The notes: generated by a model from the letters alone, not told the origin. A stretch of 64,000 nucleotides of DNA from Parvularculaceae bacterium (GCA_028284065.1 JANQSJ010000003.1:124001-188000), one strand, 5' to 3'; counted from the stretch's first letter, positions 44,570-55,272 are shown. Program-made: numbers and translations.

Positions 44570-47500
44570 ATCGCCGCGTTCTCGCCGGCGGCGCCGGCGG
44601 CGGCGAGTTCCTCCGTGACCGCCCGTTCCTCCGCCGCGCGCGGCTTGGAGAACCGCGCCAGCAGGTAATAGGCGACCGGCGTCAGGAAGAGCGTGAAGAC
44701 GGTGGCGAAGCCGAGTCCGCCGACAATGACCCAGCCGAGAGCGGCGCGGGACTCCGCTCCGGCGCCTGTTCCGATGATGAGCGGCGCGCCGCCGAGCAGC
44801 GTCGAAATCGCCGTCATGGCGACCGGCCGCAGGCGGACGGTCGACGCCTCCAGGATCGCGTCGCGCACGCCCGCGCCCCGGTCGCGCAGCTGGTTCGCGA
44901 ACTCGACGATCAGAATGCCGTTCTTCGCCATGATCCCGATCAGCAGCACAAGGCCGATCTGGCTGTAGTAATTGATCGATCCGCCGACGATGGCCATGGC
45001 GTAGATTGCGGCGGCGAGGCCAAACGGCACTGTGACCATAATAATCACGGAGCTGATGACGCTCTCGAACTGCGCGGCGAGCACGAGAAACACAATGAGC
45101 GCGGCGAAGCCGAACACGATCGCCGTCGCATTATCCGCCTGCTTCAGAAGCCGCGCCTCGCCAAGAAGCGTGATCGACAATTCGTCGGCCAGAACCTCGT
45201 CGGCGATCGCCCGCAATTCGATAACGGCGTCGCCGAGGCGCGCCGTTGGCGCGAGGGACGCCGTCACCGGCACGGCGCGGCGCCTCTCCTCGCGCGCCAG
45301 GGTCGACGCGACCGCCTCCTCCCTCACCCTCGCCACCGACGAAAGCGGCACGAACGCGCCGCTATCCGTGCGTATAAAGACGTTCTGAAGGTCGGTCGGG
45401 TCGTCGATAGGCGAGCCGCCCGCAGACACCATGATGTCGATGGCGTCGTCGCCGATGAAAACCTCGCCGGCGCGAAACTCGTCGGCCATGACGTTGATCG
45501 CCGTCGTGATTTCATTGACCGGCGCGCCGATCAGCGCCGCCGCCTCGCGGTCGATATCGATCGTCACCTGCGGCTGGGAAATCGAAAAGTCGAGCCTGAC
45601 GAAACCGAACGTGTCGCTTTGCTGCAACCGGGCGGCGATCTCTTCGGCTGCTTCCGCTGCGGCGACATAGTCGTCGCCGGTGACGGCGAACTTAAGCCCC
45701 TGGCCCGCGCCCCTGATGCCGAGACTGTTGCCCGATCGCACAAAGACGGTCGCTCCCGGAATGTTCGACGTGATGCGCCGCAATTGCCGCTCGAACTCGA
45801 TCTGCGGCGTGTCACGCTCCGACCAGTCCTTCAGCTTCAGGATGACAAAGGAGATGATCCCGCCGCGCGCGCCGTTGATGGAAATGACGTTGGACGCGTC
45901 GCCGTCGTCGACGAAGGGAGCGAGCTGTCGCTCGATCTCCTCTACCTTCTGGTCGAGATAGGCGAGATTTGCGCCGTCCTGCACGGTGACAATCATGAAG
46001 ACGCCGCCGCGATCCTCCTTGGGCGTCAGTTCGCGCGGCAGGGAGTTGTAGACGATTGCGGTGCCGGACGCGAACAGAAGGGCGGCGATGATCGGGACGA
46101 TCGGCCGGCGTATGAGAAATTCCAGCGCGCCGCGATAGGCGCGCCGCGCCGCCTCAAAGCCATCGCGCGCGCCCGCGCCGTCGCCGGCGCCCGATTGCGG
46201 CCTGTCCTTGGCGAGCTTCACCGACAGCATCGGGCAGAGCGTCAGGGCGACAAACGAGGATACGCATACCGCGAAGGCGAGCGTGAACCCGAACTCGGAA
46301 AAGAGCTTGCCCGCCTGTCCGGGCAAGAACGAAATCGGCACGAACACCGCGGCAAGCGTCGCCGTCGTCGACAGGACCGCGAACACGATCTCGCGCGCGC
46401 CGAGCACCGCGGCCGCGCGCTTGCCGAGCCCGCCGCTGCGCCGGCGTTCGATGTTCTCAGTCACGACGATGGCGTCGTCGACGACGAGGCCCGTGGACAT
46501 GACGAGCGCGAGCAGCGTGATGAGATTGATCGAAAATCCGGCGAGATAGATGGCGGCCACCGTGCCGAGGAGCGATACGGGGATCGCGATCACCGGCACC
46601 AGCGTCGCCCGGGCGGACCGCAGAAACGCGAAAATCACGACCGTGACGATCAGCGTGGCGAAGCCGAGGCTGCGCGTCACTTCGCTGATGGCGCGGCGGA
46701 TGAAGATCGCATCGTCCACGGTCACGCGCACGTCCACTCCAGCCGGCAAGGAGTCATTCAATTCATCGACGGCCTCGTAAACGCCGTCGGCCACGGCGAC
46801 CGTGTTAGACTGCGCCTGCCGCACCACGGCGACGCCGGCGCCCGGCAGGCCGTTGACGCGCGCCGTCGTCGTCTGGTCTTCAAGCCCCCATTCGACAACC
46901 GCGACTTCGTTTAGCCGCACGCCGTTCGCGAACCGCAAATCGCCCACCTTCTCAGGTGTATCGGCCTGCGCCTCCGACCGGATGAGAAGATCCTGGTCGC
47001 GTCCCCGCAGCCGCCCGCTCGGCGCGGACTGGCCCGCCGTTTCCACCATATTGACGACGTCGCTGACCGATAGATCGCGCGCGGCGAGCGCCGCCGGCAG
47101 GATTCGCACACGGATATTCCGTTGCCGCGTGCCGTAGGAGTACGCCTCCGCAACGCCGCTGACGGCCTGAACCCGCGGCAGGATGACGTCGTCAATCAGG
47201 TCGGCCAGCGCCGCGTCGTCATAATCCTGGGCCGCCACGTAGAGCCGCATGATCGGGTCGGCGTTATTGTCAGCCTTGACCACCTCCGGCGGCTCGACGT
47301 CATCGGGCAGATCGCGCAACTCGCCCGCGACGGCGTTCTGGACGTCCGTCGCCGCCACATTGATGTCGACGTCGCTCGAAAACTCGATGGTGACTTCGGA
47401 GCGCTGGTAGCGAGAAGAAGACGAAATCGAGGTGAGCCCCGCCACCTGCGCGATCGCGCTTTCGATGGTCGACGTGATCTCCGCGTCGATGACGTCCGGC

Positions 47501-47712
47501 GCCGCGCCCGGATATTGGGTCCGCACCGACACCACCGGCTGATCGACGTCCGGAAGTTCGCGCACTTCAACGCCGAGGAGGGCGGCGAGCCCGGCGATCG
47601 CGATCAGCAGGCTGAGGACGCCGGACAGTACGGGCCGGCGGACAAACGCCTCAATCAGGCCGCCGCCAGGCGCCGCGTCCTTGCCCTCGGGGCGATCTGA
47701 AGGCTCGCTCAA
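44566..47712 (-). CDS. RND multidrug efflux permease (HAE1/AcrB family)
   Basis: A 1048-residue inner-membrane proton-drug antiporter. The first helix follows FVRRPVLSGVLSLLIAIAGL; the porter region starts VSVRTQYPGAAPDVID; the proton relay carries the LALVMSTGLVVDDAIVVTENIERR segment of helix 4 with its Asp pair; the second half repeats the pattern (LVLLIGIMAKNGILIVEFAN). Length is standard. It overlaps the adaptor gene upstream by 4 bp. No outer-membrane channel gene or local regulator is seen, so it probably uses a shared TolC-like protein. Substrates are not predictable. Confidence 0.95.
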   Translation of the reverse strand: MSEPSDRPEGKDAAPGGGLIEAFVRRPVLSGVLSLLIAIAGLAALLGVEVRELPDVDQPVVSVRTQYPGAAPDVIDAEITSTIESAIAQVAGLTSISSSSRYQRSEVTIEFSSDVDINVAATDVQNAVAGELRDLPDDVEPPEVVKADNNADPIMRLYVAAQDYDDAALADLIDDVILPRVQAVSGVAEAYSYGTRQRNIRVRILPAALAARDLSVSDVVNMVETAGQSAPSGRLRGRDQDLLIRSEAQADTPEKVGDLRFANGVRLNEVAVVEWGLEDQTTTARVNGLPGAGVAVVRQAQSNTVAVADGVYEAVDELNDSLPAGVDVRVTVDDAIFIRRAISEVTRSLGFATLIVTVVIFAFLRSARATLVPVIAIPVSLLGTVAAIYLAGFSINLITLLALVMSTGLVVDDAIVVTENIERRRSGGLGKRAAAVLGAREIVFAVLSTTATLAAVFVPISFLPGQAGKLFSEFGFTLAFAVCVSSFVALTLCPMLSVKLAKDRPQSGAGDGAGARDGFEAARRAYRGALEFLIRRPIVPIIAALLFASGTAIVYNSLPRELTPKEDRGGVFMIVTVQDGANLAYLDQKVEEIERQLAPFVDDGDASNVISINGARGGIISFVILKLKDWSERDTPQIEFERQLRRITSNIPGATVFVRSGNSLGIRGAGQGLKFAVTGDDYVAAAEAAEEIAARLQQSDTFGFVRLDFSISQPQVTIDIDREAAALIGAPVNEITTAINVMADEFRAGEVFIGDDAIDIMVSAGGSPIDDPTDLQNVFIRTDSGAFVPLSSVARVREEAVASTLAREERRRAVPVTASLAPTARLGDAVIELRAIADEVLADELSITLLGEARLLKQADNATAIVFGFAALIVFLVLAAQFESVISSVIIMVTVPFGLAAAIYAMAIVGGSINYYSQIGLVLLIGIMAKNGILIVEFANQLRDRGAGVRDAILEASTVRLRPVAMTAISTLLGGAPLIIGTGAGAESRAALGWVIVGGLGFATVFTLFLTPVAYYLLARFSKPRAAEERAVTEELAAAGAAGENAAI

Positions 47713-48887
47713 TCAAGCCCCCCGGCGGAGAGCCCGGAGCCGACGCCGCCGGATGTCGGCCGCCGGCGCGGGAACTTCATCCCGGCCCGGACGCGATCCG
47801 CGCCGTCGGAGATAACCCTGTCGCCAGCGGCGAGCGGTCCGCGGACGAGGACCGAATCGGCCTCCCGCTGGGCGATGACGACGCCGACGCGTTTCGCAGC
47901 GCCATCTTGCTCAAGCGCCCAGACATAAGACCCGGTGCGGTCCCACTGCACGGCGATGCTCGGCGTGCGGAGCGCTTCGGCGCCCTCGGACCGGGTTTCG
48001 ACTTCAAACGTCGTTCCCGGACGTATTGCGCCGTCGGCGTTTTCGAATGTCGCCTCGACCATCAGCGTGCGCGCCGCAGGATCTACGCGGGAGTCGATCG
48101 CGGTGACCGCGCCGGCCATGCGGCCGCCTGGCGCCCTCGGGTCGATGAGGTCGGCTGGCTGGCCGATCGCCACATCGCGGGAGGCTTCCTGCGGCACGGG
48201 AAACGCCACAATCATCTGGCTGGTATCGTCGATTGAGACGACCATCTGCGCGGCCGAAATGAGATCGCCCGGCTCAATGTCCGCAAGGCCGAGGACGCCA
48301 TCGAAGGGCGCGCGAATGCTGCGCCGGGAGAGTTCGAATTCAGCGGCCTTCACTTCCGCGGCGAGGCGCTCGGCCTCGGAAGCGGCGTTGTCGGCCTCAA
48401 CGGCCGAGCCGGCGTCGTCTTTCGCCAGCGCCGCGAAGCGCCTCGCATTTCGCTGCGCAATCGGATACTGCGCCCGCGCGCGTTCGAGCGCGATGCGCTG
48501 CTCGCGATCGTCGAGCCGCACAAGCAGATCGTCCGCCTTCGCCATCTGCCCGGGCGCAAACCCCACCTCGGCGACGACGCCGGCGACCTCGGACGTGACG
48601 CTCACGGACCGAACCGAGCGCGCTACGCCGATCGACGACAGCGTGACGCCGATGGTCGCGGCTTCAACCTCAGCGAACGCTACGGCGGGCAGCCGCCCGC
48701 CACGACCGGGCGGACCGCCCCGGCGCTGTCCGCCCTGTCCGCGCGCGGCGGACGCCCCGCCGGCAGGCCGCGTCGCCTCCGGGCCCGCTTCGCCGCCGAA
48801 ATCGAGCGTCGTCGCGCTGATAGCCACCGCCGCGCCGATGAGGCCGCCGGCCGCAAGCCCGATAAGGAATTTCCCCCGTCCGATCAC
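47709..48887 (-). CDS. RND periplasmic adaptor (membrane fusion protein)
   Basis: A 392-residue adaptor. Start at GTG 48887 (GGAAG upstream), which places a hydrophobic anchor at about residues 5-25 (GKFLIGLAAGGLIGAAVAIS); the frame is open for 56 codons more but that part is poor. A Gly/Arg-rich linker (RGQGGQRRGGPPGRGGRLP) follows. The lipoyl halves flank an alpha-hairpin (LDDREQRIALERARAQYPI), then the beta-barrel and membrane-proximal domains. It docks the permease 47712-44566 to an outer-membrane channel. Confidence 0.92.
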   Translation of the reverse strand: MIGRGKFLIGLAAGGLIGAAVAISATTLDFGGEAGPEATRPAGGASAARGQGGQRRGGPPGRGGRLPAVAFAEVEAATIGVTLSSIGVARSVRSVSVTSEVAGVVAEVGFAPGQMAKADDLLVRLDDREQRIALERARAQYPIAQRNARRFAALAKDDAGSAVEADNAASEAERLAAEVKAAEFELSRRSIRAPFDGVLGLADIEPGDLISAAQMVVSIDDTSQMIVAFPVPQEASRDVAIGQPADLIDPRAPGGRMAGAVTAIDSRVDPAARTLMVEATFENADGAIRPGTTFEVETRSEGAEALRTPSIAVQWDRTGSYVWALEQDGAAKRVGVVIAQREADSVLVRGPLAAGDRVISDGADRVRAGMKFPRRRPTSGGVGSGLSAGGLD

Positions 48888-49176
48888 TCTTTCGCTTCCG
48901 TGGTTCGAGCTGCCGTCACGAGCTTCGGCTATGCGCCAGATATCCGCCAGAAGGGCGCAGGCCCTCTCTCTTGAACGCCGAAGACCGGAAAGACCGTCGC
49001 GCAGACCAGCCCCGGCGTCGACAAGACTAGCAGATATTGGTTTTCCGCGCGTCAACAGCGTTTACGCCGAATGCGTAGAAACGCGCAATCGAGACGTCGC
49101 CGTCCCTCGCAGGAACGTGACGCAACGCCTTACGGCAATGCGGCGCCTGGCGGATCAGGCGCCGCCCCCTCAGCTT
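48888..49176. other. Intergenic stretch upstream of the RND adaptor gene
   Basis: Nearly 300 bp between the acyl-CoA synthetase stop and the RND adaptor start, both on the minus strand. I see no gene, no clear terminator and no regulator binding palindrome that I would defend; the RND promoter must lie here. Confidence 0.4.
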
Positions 49177-50796
49177 TTAAGCTGGCAGCTCATAGCCCGC
49201 GAACTTCTTTCGAAGCTCGGTCTTCAGCACCTTGCCGGTCGCCCCCAGCGGAAGTTCGTCAACAAATTCAATGGCGTCGGGGATCGCGATCTTGTCGAGC
49301 CGCTGCTTCAGGAAATCGGTGAGGACGTCCGGCGCCACGTCCGATCCGTCGCAGCGAACGACGATCAAAAGCGGGCGCTCCTGCCATTTCGGATGGTGGA
49401 CCCCGATGACGGCCGCATTGGCGACATCCGGGTGCAGGATGGCCGCATTCTCTATGTCGATGGACGAGACCCACTCGCCCCCGGTCTTGATGACGTCCTT
49501 CGCCCGGTCGGTGATCTCAAGAAAGCCGTCGGCGTCGATGGTGGCGACGTCGCCGGTGTCGAACCAGCCGTCGGCGGTCAGCGTCTCCGATTCCGGCTTG
49601 TAATAGGAGCCGACGATCCAGGGGCCGCGCACCTGGAGGTGGCCATCGCTCGTTCCGTCATGGGGCAGGATGTGCCCGTCGGGCGAGACGATGCGCATGT
49701 CCACATAGGGCATCGCGCGGCCGGCCTTGAGGCGATAGGGCATGCTGTCGTCGAGGGACAGTTCGGCGAGATGCGGCGGCAACGTATTCACGGTGCCAAG
49801 CGGGCTCATCTCCGTCATGCCCCAGCCCTGCTGGATCTCGACGCCATGCTCGGCGAAGCCGCGGATGATCGCTTCCGGCAGCGCCGATCCGCCGGAGAGG
49901 CCTTTCCTCAGATGGGTGAGCTTTTTGCCCGTCTTCTGAAGGTACTGGAGAAGTCCAAGCCAGACTGTGGGCACGCCGGCGGAGAAATCGACCTTCTCGC
50001 CCTCCAGCAGTTCATAAAGACCTTCCCCGTCCAGCCGCGGTCCGGGAAACACCTGCTTCACGCCCGCCATCATGCACGAATAGGGCGTGTTCCAGGCGTT
50101 CACATGGAACATCGGGACCACGGGCAGCAGCGTCTCGCCCTCCTTAAGCGCAAGCGCGGACGGCAGAAGCGAGGCGAATGTCTGAATGACGAGCGCCCGG
50201 TGCGAATAGACGACGCCCTTCGGATTGCCTGTGGTGCCCGACGTGTAGCACATCGCGACGGCGTCGTTTTCATCGAAGTCGGGCCAGTTAAACGTGGTCG
50301 GCTTGTCGGCGATCAGCTCCTCATAAGTCCCCACGCCGTCGCCGCCGGCGTCGCCCAGATGCGCCTCGTCGGTCAGGACGAACCGGCCTTTGACGGTTGT
50401 CAGCGCAGGCGCAATCGCGTTCACCAGCGGCGCGAACGTCGCATCATAAAACAGCCAGTCGTCCTCGGCGTGATTTATGACGTAGGCGGCGTTTTGCGGC
50501 CCAAGCCGCGGGTTCACCGTATGCAGGACGGCGCCGATGCCGCCGACGGCGAAATACATCTCGAACTGGCGGTGGGTGTTCCAGCCGATGACGCCCACCC
50601 GGTCGCCATGCTTGACGCCAAGATCGACGAGCGCGTTGGCGAGCTTTGCGACGCGTTCGCCCGCATCGGCGACCGTATAGCGATGAATCGGCCCCTCAAC
50701 CATGCGCGTGACGATCTCGGTCCCGCGATAGGTTCGAAGCGCGTGCTTGAAGATCTCGGTCGTCAGCAACGGCCGGTCCATCATGAGGCCCTGCAT
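49177..50796 (-). CDS. Acyl-CoA synthetase (AMP-forming), FadD/DmdB-like
   Basis: A 539-residue adenylate-forming ligase that activates a carboxylic acid to its CoA thioester. Signature P-loop [19 protein letters not shown]5 motif [15 protein letters not shown]7/A8 [20 protein letters not shown] and catalytic Lys motif [16 protein letters not shown] are complete. The A8 region with [20 protein letters not shown] places it in the medium/long-chain or 3-methylmercaptopropionate ligase group; which acid it uses is not decidable here. Start at ATG 50796 with AGGGAGG upstream, in place of an earlier in-frame start at 50925. It is divergent from a CoA-transferase gene. Confidence 0.93.
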   Translation of the reverse strand: MQGLMMDRPLLTTEIFKHALRTYRGTEIVTRMVEGPIHRYTVADAGERVAKLANALVDLGVKHGDRVGVIGWNTHRQFEMYFAVGGIGAVLHTVNPRLGPQNAAYVINHAEDDWLFYDATFAPLVNAIAPALTTVKGRFVLTDEAHLGDAGGDGVGTYEELIADKPTTFNWPDFDENDAVAMCYTSGTTGNPKGVVYSHRALVIQTFASLLPSALALKEGETLLPVVPMFHVNAWNTPYSCMMAGVKQVFPGPRLDGEGLYELLEGEKVDFSAGVPTVWLGLLQYLQKTGKKLTHLRKGLSGGSALPEAIIRGFAEHGVEIQQGWGMTEMSPLGTVNTLPPHLAELSLDDSMPYRLKAGRAMPYVDMRIVSPDGHILPHDGTSDGHLQVRGPWIVGSYYKPESETLTADGWFDTGDVATIDADGFLEITDRAKDVIKTGGEWVSSIDIENAAILHPDVANAAVIGVHHPKWQERPLLIVVRCDGSDVAPDVLTDFLKQRLDKIAIPDAIEFVDELPLGATGKVLKTELRKKFAGYELPA

Positions 50797-51020
50797 GGGG
50801 CGTCCTCCCTGTCCACGCCTCGACGCCGTCTTCTGGGCGATCCGGGCGGTTTGCTTATTGTTCCCGCTGGGCGACGGGTCCCTTCCGAGGACCCTCCGCG
50901 CGCTTCTTCTTGATTTTGCTCGCATCTTACGAACGCGGCGGCTCCGGTCAATTCGCCGGCGCCGCCGCGCGGCCGACGCAGGCCCTTCACAAGCCTAAGC
51001 CGGCGCGCCTATCAGGCGGC

Positions 51021-52280
51021 ATGACCGATCGCGCGCACGCTACCGCCCCCGCTGTCTCAGGTTCGGCCGGCCCTCTCGCCGGCGTCACCGTTCTTGACCT
51101 CTCACGCGTTCTCGCCGGCCCCTGGGCGAGCCAGCTCCTCGGCGATCTCGGCGCCGATGTGATGAAGATCGAGCGCCCCGGAACCGGCGACGACACGCGC
51201 GCCTGGGGCCCGCCCTTTGTCGGCGGCGACAACGGCGAGGGCGATGCGGCCTATTTCCAGTGCGCAAACCGCAACAAGCGCTCCGCGGCCATCGACTTCT
51301 CAAAGCCCGAAGGCGCGGCGCTTGTCCGCCGCCTCGCCCGCAAGGCGGATATCCTGATCGAGAACTTCAAGGTCGGCGGCCTCGCCAGATACGGGCTCGA
51401 CTACGCCTCGATCCGGGCGATCAACCCGCGACTCGTCTATTGCTCAATCACCGGCTTCGGCCAGGACGGTCCGTATAAGGACCGGGCGGGTTATGACTTT
51501 ATCATACAAGCGATGTCAGGCCTCATGTCGGTCACCGGACCGGCCGACGGCGTTGAGGGCGCGGAGCCGACAAAGGTCGGCGTCGCGGTCTCGGACCTCT
51601 TCGCCGGCATGTACGCCGCGACGTCGGCGCTCGCAGCCCTGCGCCACGCCGAGGCGACGGGCGAAGGCCAGCATATTGACGTCGCGCTCCTCGACTGCCA
51701 GGTCGCCGCCCTCGCCAACCAGGCCTCAAGCTATCTCGCCACCGGCGACGCGCCCGGCCGCCTCGGCAATACGCATCCAAGCATCGTTCCCTATCAGGTC
51801 GTGACGGCCGCCGATGCGCCGTTCGTCGTCGCGGTCGGCAATGACGGGCAGTTCCGAGCCTTCGCCACGGCGATCGGCGCGCCCGACCTCGCGGATGATC
51901 CGCGCTTTGCGACCAACCCCGCGCGCGTGCGGAATCGCGACGACCTCAACGCAGCGCTCGGGCCCATTCTCTCCACGCGCTCCGTAGGCGAATGGCTTGC
52001 GATCCTTGACGACGCCCGGGTACCCGCAGGACCGGTCAATGACGTCAAGGCGGCGTTTAGCGACCCGCATGTCGCGGCGCGAGGCGCATTGGAAGGCGAT
52101 GCGTCCGATATCGGCGGCGCGGCCCCGCCGTTCGGCCGTCACCCTGTGAAGTATTCCGGCTCCCCGGCGCCAAGCCCGACGCCGCCGCCGGCGCTCGGCG
52201 CGCATACGGACGACATACTGGCGACGGTGGCGGACGAAGCGGAGATTTCGACGCTGAGGCGCGACGGCGTCATCAGCTGA
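51021..52280 (+). CDS. Class III (CaiB/BaiF) CoA-transferase
   Basis: A 419-residue transferase moving CoA between carboxylic acids. TVLDLSRVLAGPWASQLLGDLGADVMKIERPG is cut here as the family opening (VLDLSRVLAGPW), then RNKRSAAIDFSKPEG, the SITGFGQDGPYKDRAGYD region and the catalytic Asp segment VALLDCQVAALANQA. Start at ATG 51021; the longer open frame overlaps the divergent synthetase leader. With the acyl-CoA synthetase next door it probably serves one degradation pathway, for example of a branched or aromatic acid, but that is inference. Confidence 0.93.
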   Translation: MTDRAHATAPAVSGSAGPLAGVTVLDLSRVLAGPWASQLLGDLGADVMKIERPGTGDDTRAWGPPFVGGDNGEGDAAYFQCANRNKRSAAIDFSKPEGAALVRRLARKADILIENFKVGGLARYGLDYASIRAINPRLVYCSITGFGQDGPYKDRAGYDFIIQAMSGLMSVTGPADGVEGAEPTKVGVAVSDLFAGMYAATSALAALRHAEATGEGQHIDVALLDCQVAALANQASSYLATGDAPGRLGNTHPSIVPYQVVTAADAPFVVAVGNDGQFRAFATAIGAPDLADDPRFATNPARVRNRDDLNAALGPILSTRSVGEWLAILDDARVPAGPVNDVKAAFSDPHVAARGALEGDASDIGGAAPPFGRHPVKYSGSPAPSPTPPPALGAHTDDILATVADEAEISTLRRDGVIS

Positions 52281-52293
52281 CGGACGCCGTCGC

Positions 52294-54747
52294 TTATTCG
52301 TCCGCGCCCATCGCCTCCTTCACCAGCTCGTCCGCGCCTTCCCGCAGCATCGCCTCGCGCGCTTCGCCGACAATCGGGTCCTTGTTGATTTCCAGCATCA
52401 CCGGCACGGCGAGCGGAGAGACGCGCGGCAGGCGCTGGTGGACGATGCGGCCCTTGACGCGCGCCAACACCGCCTGCAGCCGCGCAATGTCGAGATAGCC
52501 GCCTGCCGCGTCCGCCCAGGCGGCCTTCAGGAGAATGTGGTCGGGCTCGTGCTCCTTCAGAACATCGAAGATGAGGTCGGAGGAGAACGTCACCTGCCGG
52601 CCCGATTTCTCCGTCCCCGGATGGCGCCGCTCCACGAGCCCGGCGATGACCGCGCAGTTACGGAATGTCCGTTTCATGAGGAAGGACTCGCCAAGCCACG
52701 CCTCAAGGTCGTCGCCGAGCATGTCCTCGTCGAATAGGTCGGCCATATCGATCTCGCCCATGTCGCGCCGTCCCCAGACCGACAGCGAATACTCCGTCGC
52801 CACCATGCCGAGGGGCTGCGCGCCAGCCCGCTCAAGCCGCTTCGTGATGAGCGTGCCGAGGGTCTGGTGCGCGAGGATGCCGTCGAACGGATAACAGACG
52901 AGAAAGTGCTTATCGCCGTTCGGGAAGGTTTCCACGAGCAGCTCATCCGCCTTCGGAATGACGGAACGGCTTTGCTGAATTTCCAGCCATTCCCGGATCG
53001 GGTCCGGCAGATGCGGCCAATAGGCCGGGTCATGGATCATCCGCCGCACGCGATCCGCCAGGAAAGACGACAGGGGAAACCGCCCGCCGCCCCAGGTGGG
53101 GACGCGCGGGCTCTCGCCCGGCGCGCGGGTGACGAGCGCGTCCATGCCGGCGATCCCTTCGAAGCGCAGGATTTCACCCGCGAACATGAACGTATCGCCG
53201 GGCGTCAGGCCTTCGAAAAACCATTCCTCCATGGTTCCGAGCCGTTTGCCGGTCCCGCGCTTCGGCCCCTTCCCCGACATGATCCGCACATTGAGCGAGG
53301 CGGATTCCACAATGACGCCGGCGTTCATGCGGTGCTGCTGCGCGACGCGGCCGTTCCGGACGCGGTGCCGTCCGTCCGGGTCCTGTACGATCCGCTTGTA
53401 GCGGTCATAAGATTTCAGCGCGTAGCCGCCCGTGGCGACGAATTGCAGCGCTCTGTCGAAAATCTCGCGCGAAAGCTCCTGATACGGCGCCGCAGCGATC
53501 ACCTCCCCGTAAAGATCATCGGCATGGAACGGCGCGGCGCAGGCCATGGCGCTGATGTGCTGGGCGAGCACATCCAAAGCGCCTTCGCGCCACGGCTCGC
53601 CGTCAAGCGCGCCCTCCTCAATGGCGTCTTTGGCGGCGAGGCATTCGAGCACCGAAAAGCGATTGTCCGGCACCATCAGCGCGCGCGAAGGTTCGTTCAT
53701 GCGGTGGTTCGCGCGGCCGATGCGCTGCGTCAGGCGGCTTGCGCCCTTAGGCGCGCCAATCTGGACGACGAGGTCGACGTCGCCCCAGTCAATGCCGAGA
53801 TCGAGGGTCGAGGTGCACACGACCGCGCGCAAATCCCCGCGCGCCATCGCCGCCTCGACCTTCCGGCGTTGCGCCACGTCGAGCGAGCCATGGTGAAGCG
53901 CGATCGGCAGGGCGTCTTCGTTCATGCGCCATAAGGCCTGGAATGTCATCTCCGCCTGGCTGCGGGTGTTGACGAAGACGAGCGTCAGGCCGGAATCCTT
54001 GATCGCGTCATAGACTTCGTCCCAGGCGTGGCGCGCCGAATGCCCCGCCCAGGGAATACGGTTCTCGGAATTCAGCACCGAGACGTTCGCGCGCGCGCCG
54101 CCCTCGGCGCGGATGAGCCGCGCGCGCCGCTCTTCGCCTTTGGGCGGGGTCAGATAGTCGAGCAGAACCTCCGGGTCCGGCACAGTCGCGGAGAGCCCCG
54201 CGAGGCGTACGTCGGGCGCGATAGATTTCAGCCGTGCGAGCGACAAGGCGAGCAGATGCCCGCGCTTCGTATTCGCGAAGGCGTGCAGCTCATCGAGGAT
54301 GACGCGCTTCAGTCCGCCGAAATAGTCATGCGCGTCCTGCCGCGACAGCATCAGCGAGACCTGCTCCGGCGTCGTCAGAAGAATGTCCGGCGGATGGTCC
54401 TTCTGGCGCTGGCGACGGGCGGGAGGCGTGTCGCCGGTGCGCGTCTCAATCCTGACGGGCAGCCCCATCTCGTCGATGGGCGTCGCCACATTGCGCGCGA
54501 TGTCGACGGCGAGCGCCTTCAGGGGCGAGATGTAAAGGGTGTGGACGCGCGCTGCGGCCGACGGCGTCTCGGACAGGTCGACGAGCGTCGGCAGGAATCC
54601 GGCGAGCGTCTTGCCGCCGCCCGTCGGCGCAATAAGGAGATGCGAGCGCCCTTCCCGCGCGGCGTCGAGGCACTCAAGCTGATGCGCGCGCGGCGCCCAG
54701 CCGCGGGCGGAAAACCAGTCGTCGAATGTCGCCGGAAGCGCCGTCAT
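52294..54747 (-). CDS. Ligase-associated DNA damage response DEXH-box helicase (Lhr-Core type)
   Basis: An 817-residue superfamily 2 helicase. Walker A is LIAPTGGGKTLAG (38-50), motif II DELHAFANT, motif III LSATVPDPE, motif V/VI VVCTSTLDLGIDWGDVD and LTQRIGRANHRM. The C-terminal winged-helix and Lhr-specific domain (about 450-817) includes EWFFEGLTPGDTFMFAGEIL. Length and motif wording fit the helicase of the Lhr/exonuclease/ligase/phosphoesterase repair set. Start ATG 54747; the longer frame to 55188 is antisense to the LuxR-type gene and not credible. The exonuclease and ligase partners are at 56148 and 57167. Confidence 0.93.
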   Translation of the reverse strand: MTALPATFDDWFSARGWAPRAHQLECLDAAREGRSHLLIAPTGGGKTLAGFLPTLVDLSETPSAAARVHTLYISPLKALAVDIARNVATPIDEMGLPVRIETRTGDTPPARRQRQKDHPPDILLTTPEQVSLMLSRQDAHDYFGGLKRVILDELHAFANTKRGHLLALSLARLKSIAPDVRLAGLSATVPDPEVLLDYLTPPKGEERRARLIRAEGGARANVSVLNSENRIPWAGHSARHAWDEVYDAIKDSGLTLVFVNTRSQAEMTFQALWRMNEDALPIALHHGSLDVAQRRKVEAAMARGDLRAVVCTSTLDLGIDWGDVDLVVQIGAPKGASRLTQRIGRANHRMNEPSRALMVPDNRFSVLECLAAKDAIEEGALDGEPWREGALDVLAQHISAMACAAPFHADDLYGEVIAAAPYQELSREIFDRALQFVATGGYALKSYDRYKRIVQDPDGRHRVRNGRVAQQHRMNAGVIVESASLNVRIMSGKGPKRGTGKRLGTMEEWFFEGLTPGDTFMFAGEILRFEGIAGMDALVTRAPGESPRVPTWGGGRFPLSSFLADRVRRMIHDPAYWPHLPDPIREWLEIQQSRSVIPKADELLVETFPNGDKHFLVCYPFDGILAHQTLGTLITKRLERAGAQPLGMVATEYSLSVWGRRDMGEIDMADLFDEDMLGDDLEAWLGESFLMKRTFRNCAVIAGLVERRHPGTEKSGRQVTFSSDLIFDVLKEHEPDHILLKAAWADAAGGYLDIARLQAVLARVKGRIVHQRLPRVSPLAVPVMLEINKDPIVGEAREAMLREGADELVKEAMGADE

Positions 54748-54831
54748 CGCGCCTTTTTGGGGCGCGGGCGTACCCGAATAAACCCCTTGGGCGTTTTGAC
54801 GCCGCGACCCCAATATGGGTAGCTGACGGCC

Positions 54832-55272
54832 ATGCGGGCCGGGCCATCGAAATCCACTATCGGCGTCGTGGCTGTCTCGGCGATCGGCCTGGCGCTCGCC
54901 GCCTTCGCCCTTGAGCAGCTCGATTACCGGCATGCGGCTCGGTCGCTTTCGACCGAGGCTTACCTGTTCGTCGTGGCGACCGCGTTCGCAGGACTTGGCG
55001 GGCTCGTCGGCTGGCGGCTGACCCGCGGCCGCGCCGCGCCGGAGGGCTTCGAGCGCAATGACGCGGCGATCAAATCGCTTGGCCTGTCGCCCCGAGAACT
55101 CCAGGTGCTGGAGCTCGTCGCCGCCGGCCGCGCCAACAAGGAGATCGCCCGCGCCCTCGACGTCTCCCCCAATACGGTGAAAACGCATCTGTCCAACCTC
55201 TACCGCAAGCTCGAGGCCCAGCGGCGCACCGAGGCGGTGGACGCGGCGCGCCGGCTGCGTCTCATCCCTTGA
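54832..55272 (+). CDS. Membrane-anchored LuxR-type HTH regulator
   Basis: A 146-residue protein with two membrane spans (about 8-28, IGVVAVSAIGLALAAFALEQ, and 42-65, YLFVVATAFAGLGGLVGWRL) followed directly by a LuxR HTH domain, LSPRELQVLELVAAGRANKE and VSPNTVKTHLSNLYRKL. No receiver or ligand domain is present, so the signal probably comes through the membrane part or the partner protein. It is 114 bp before a DUF4199 gene, a pairing I recall from other alphaproteobacteria. It is divergent from the repair helicase by 84 bp, so both promoters overlap and it might control either side; that link is inference. Confidence 0.85.
   Translation: MRAGPSKSTIGVVAVSAIGLALAAFALEQLDYRHAARSLSTEAYLFVVATAFAGLGGLVGWRLTRGRAAPEGFERNDAAIKSLGLSPRELQVLELVAAGRANKEIARALDVSPNTVKTHLSNLYRKLEAQRRTEAVDAARRLRLIP

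Noticed and set aside
45619-46914. 431-codon plus-strand frame
   Set aside because: Shadow of the RND permease.
47935-50913. 992-codon plus-strand frame over adaptor and acyl-CoA synthetase
   Set aside because: Antisense to two genes with intact motifs; no domain recognised.
54748-55188. N-terminal extension of the repair helicase
   Set aside because: Antisense to the LuxR-type gene; family start matches ATG 54747.
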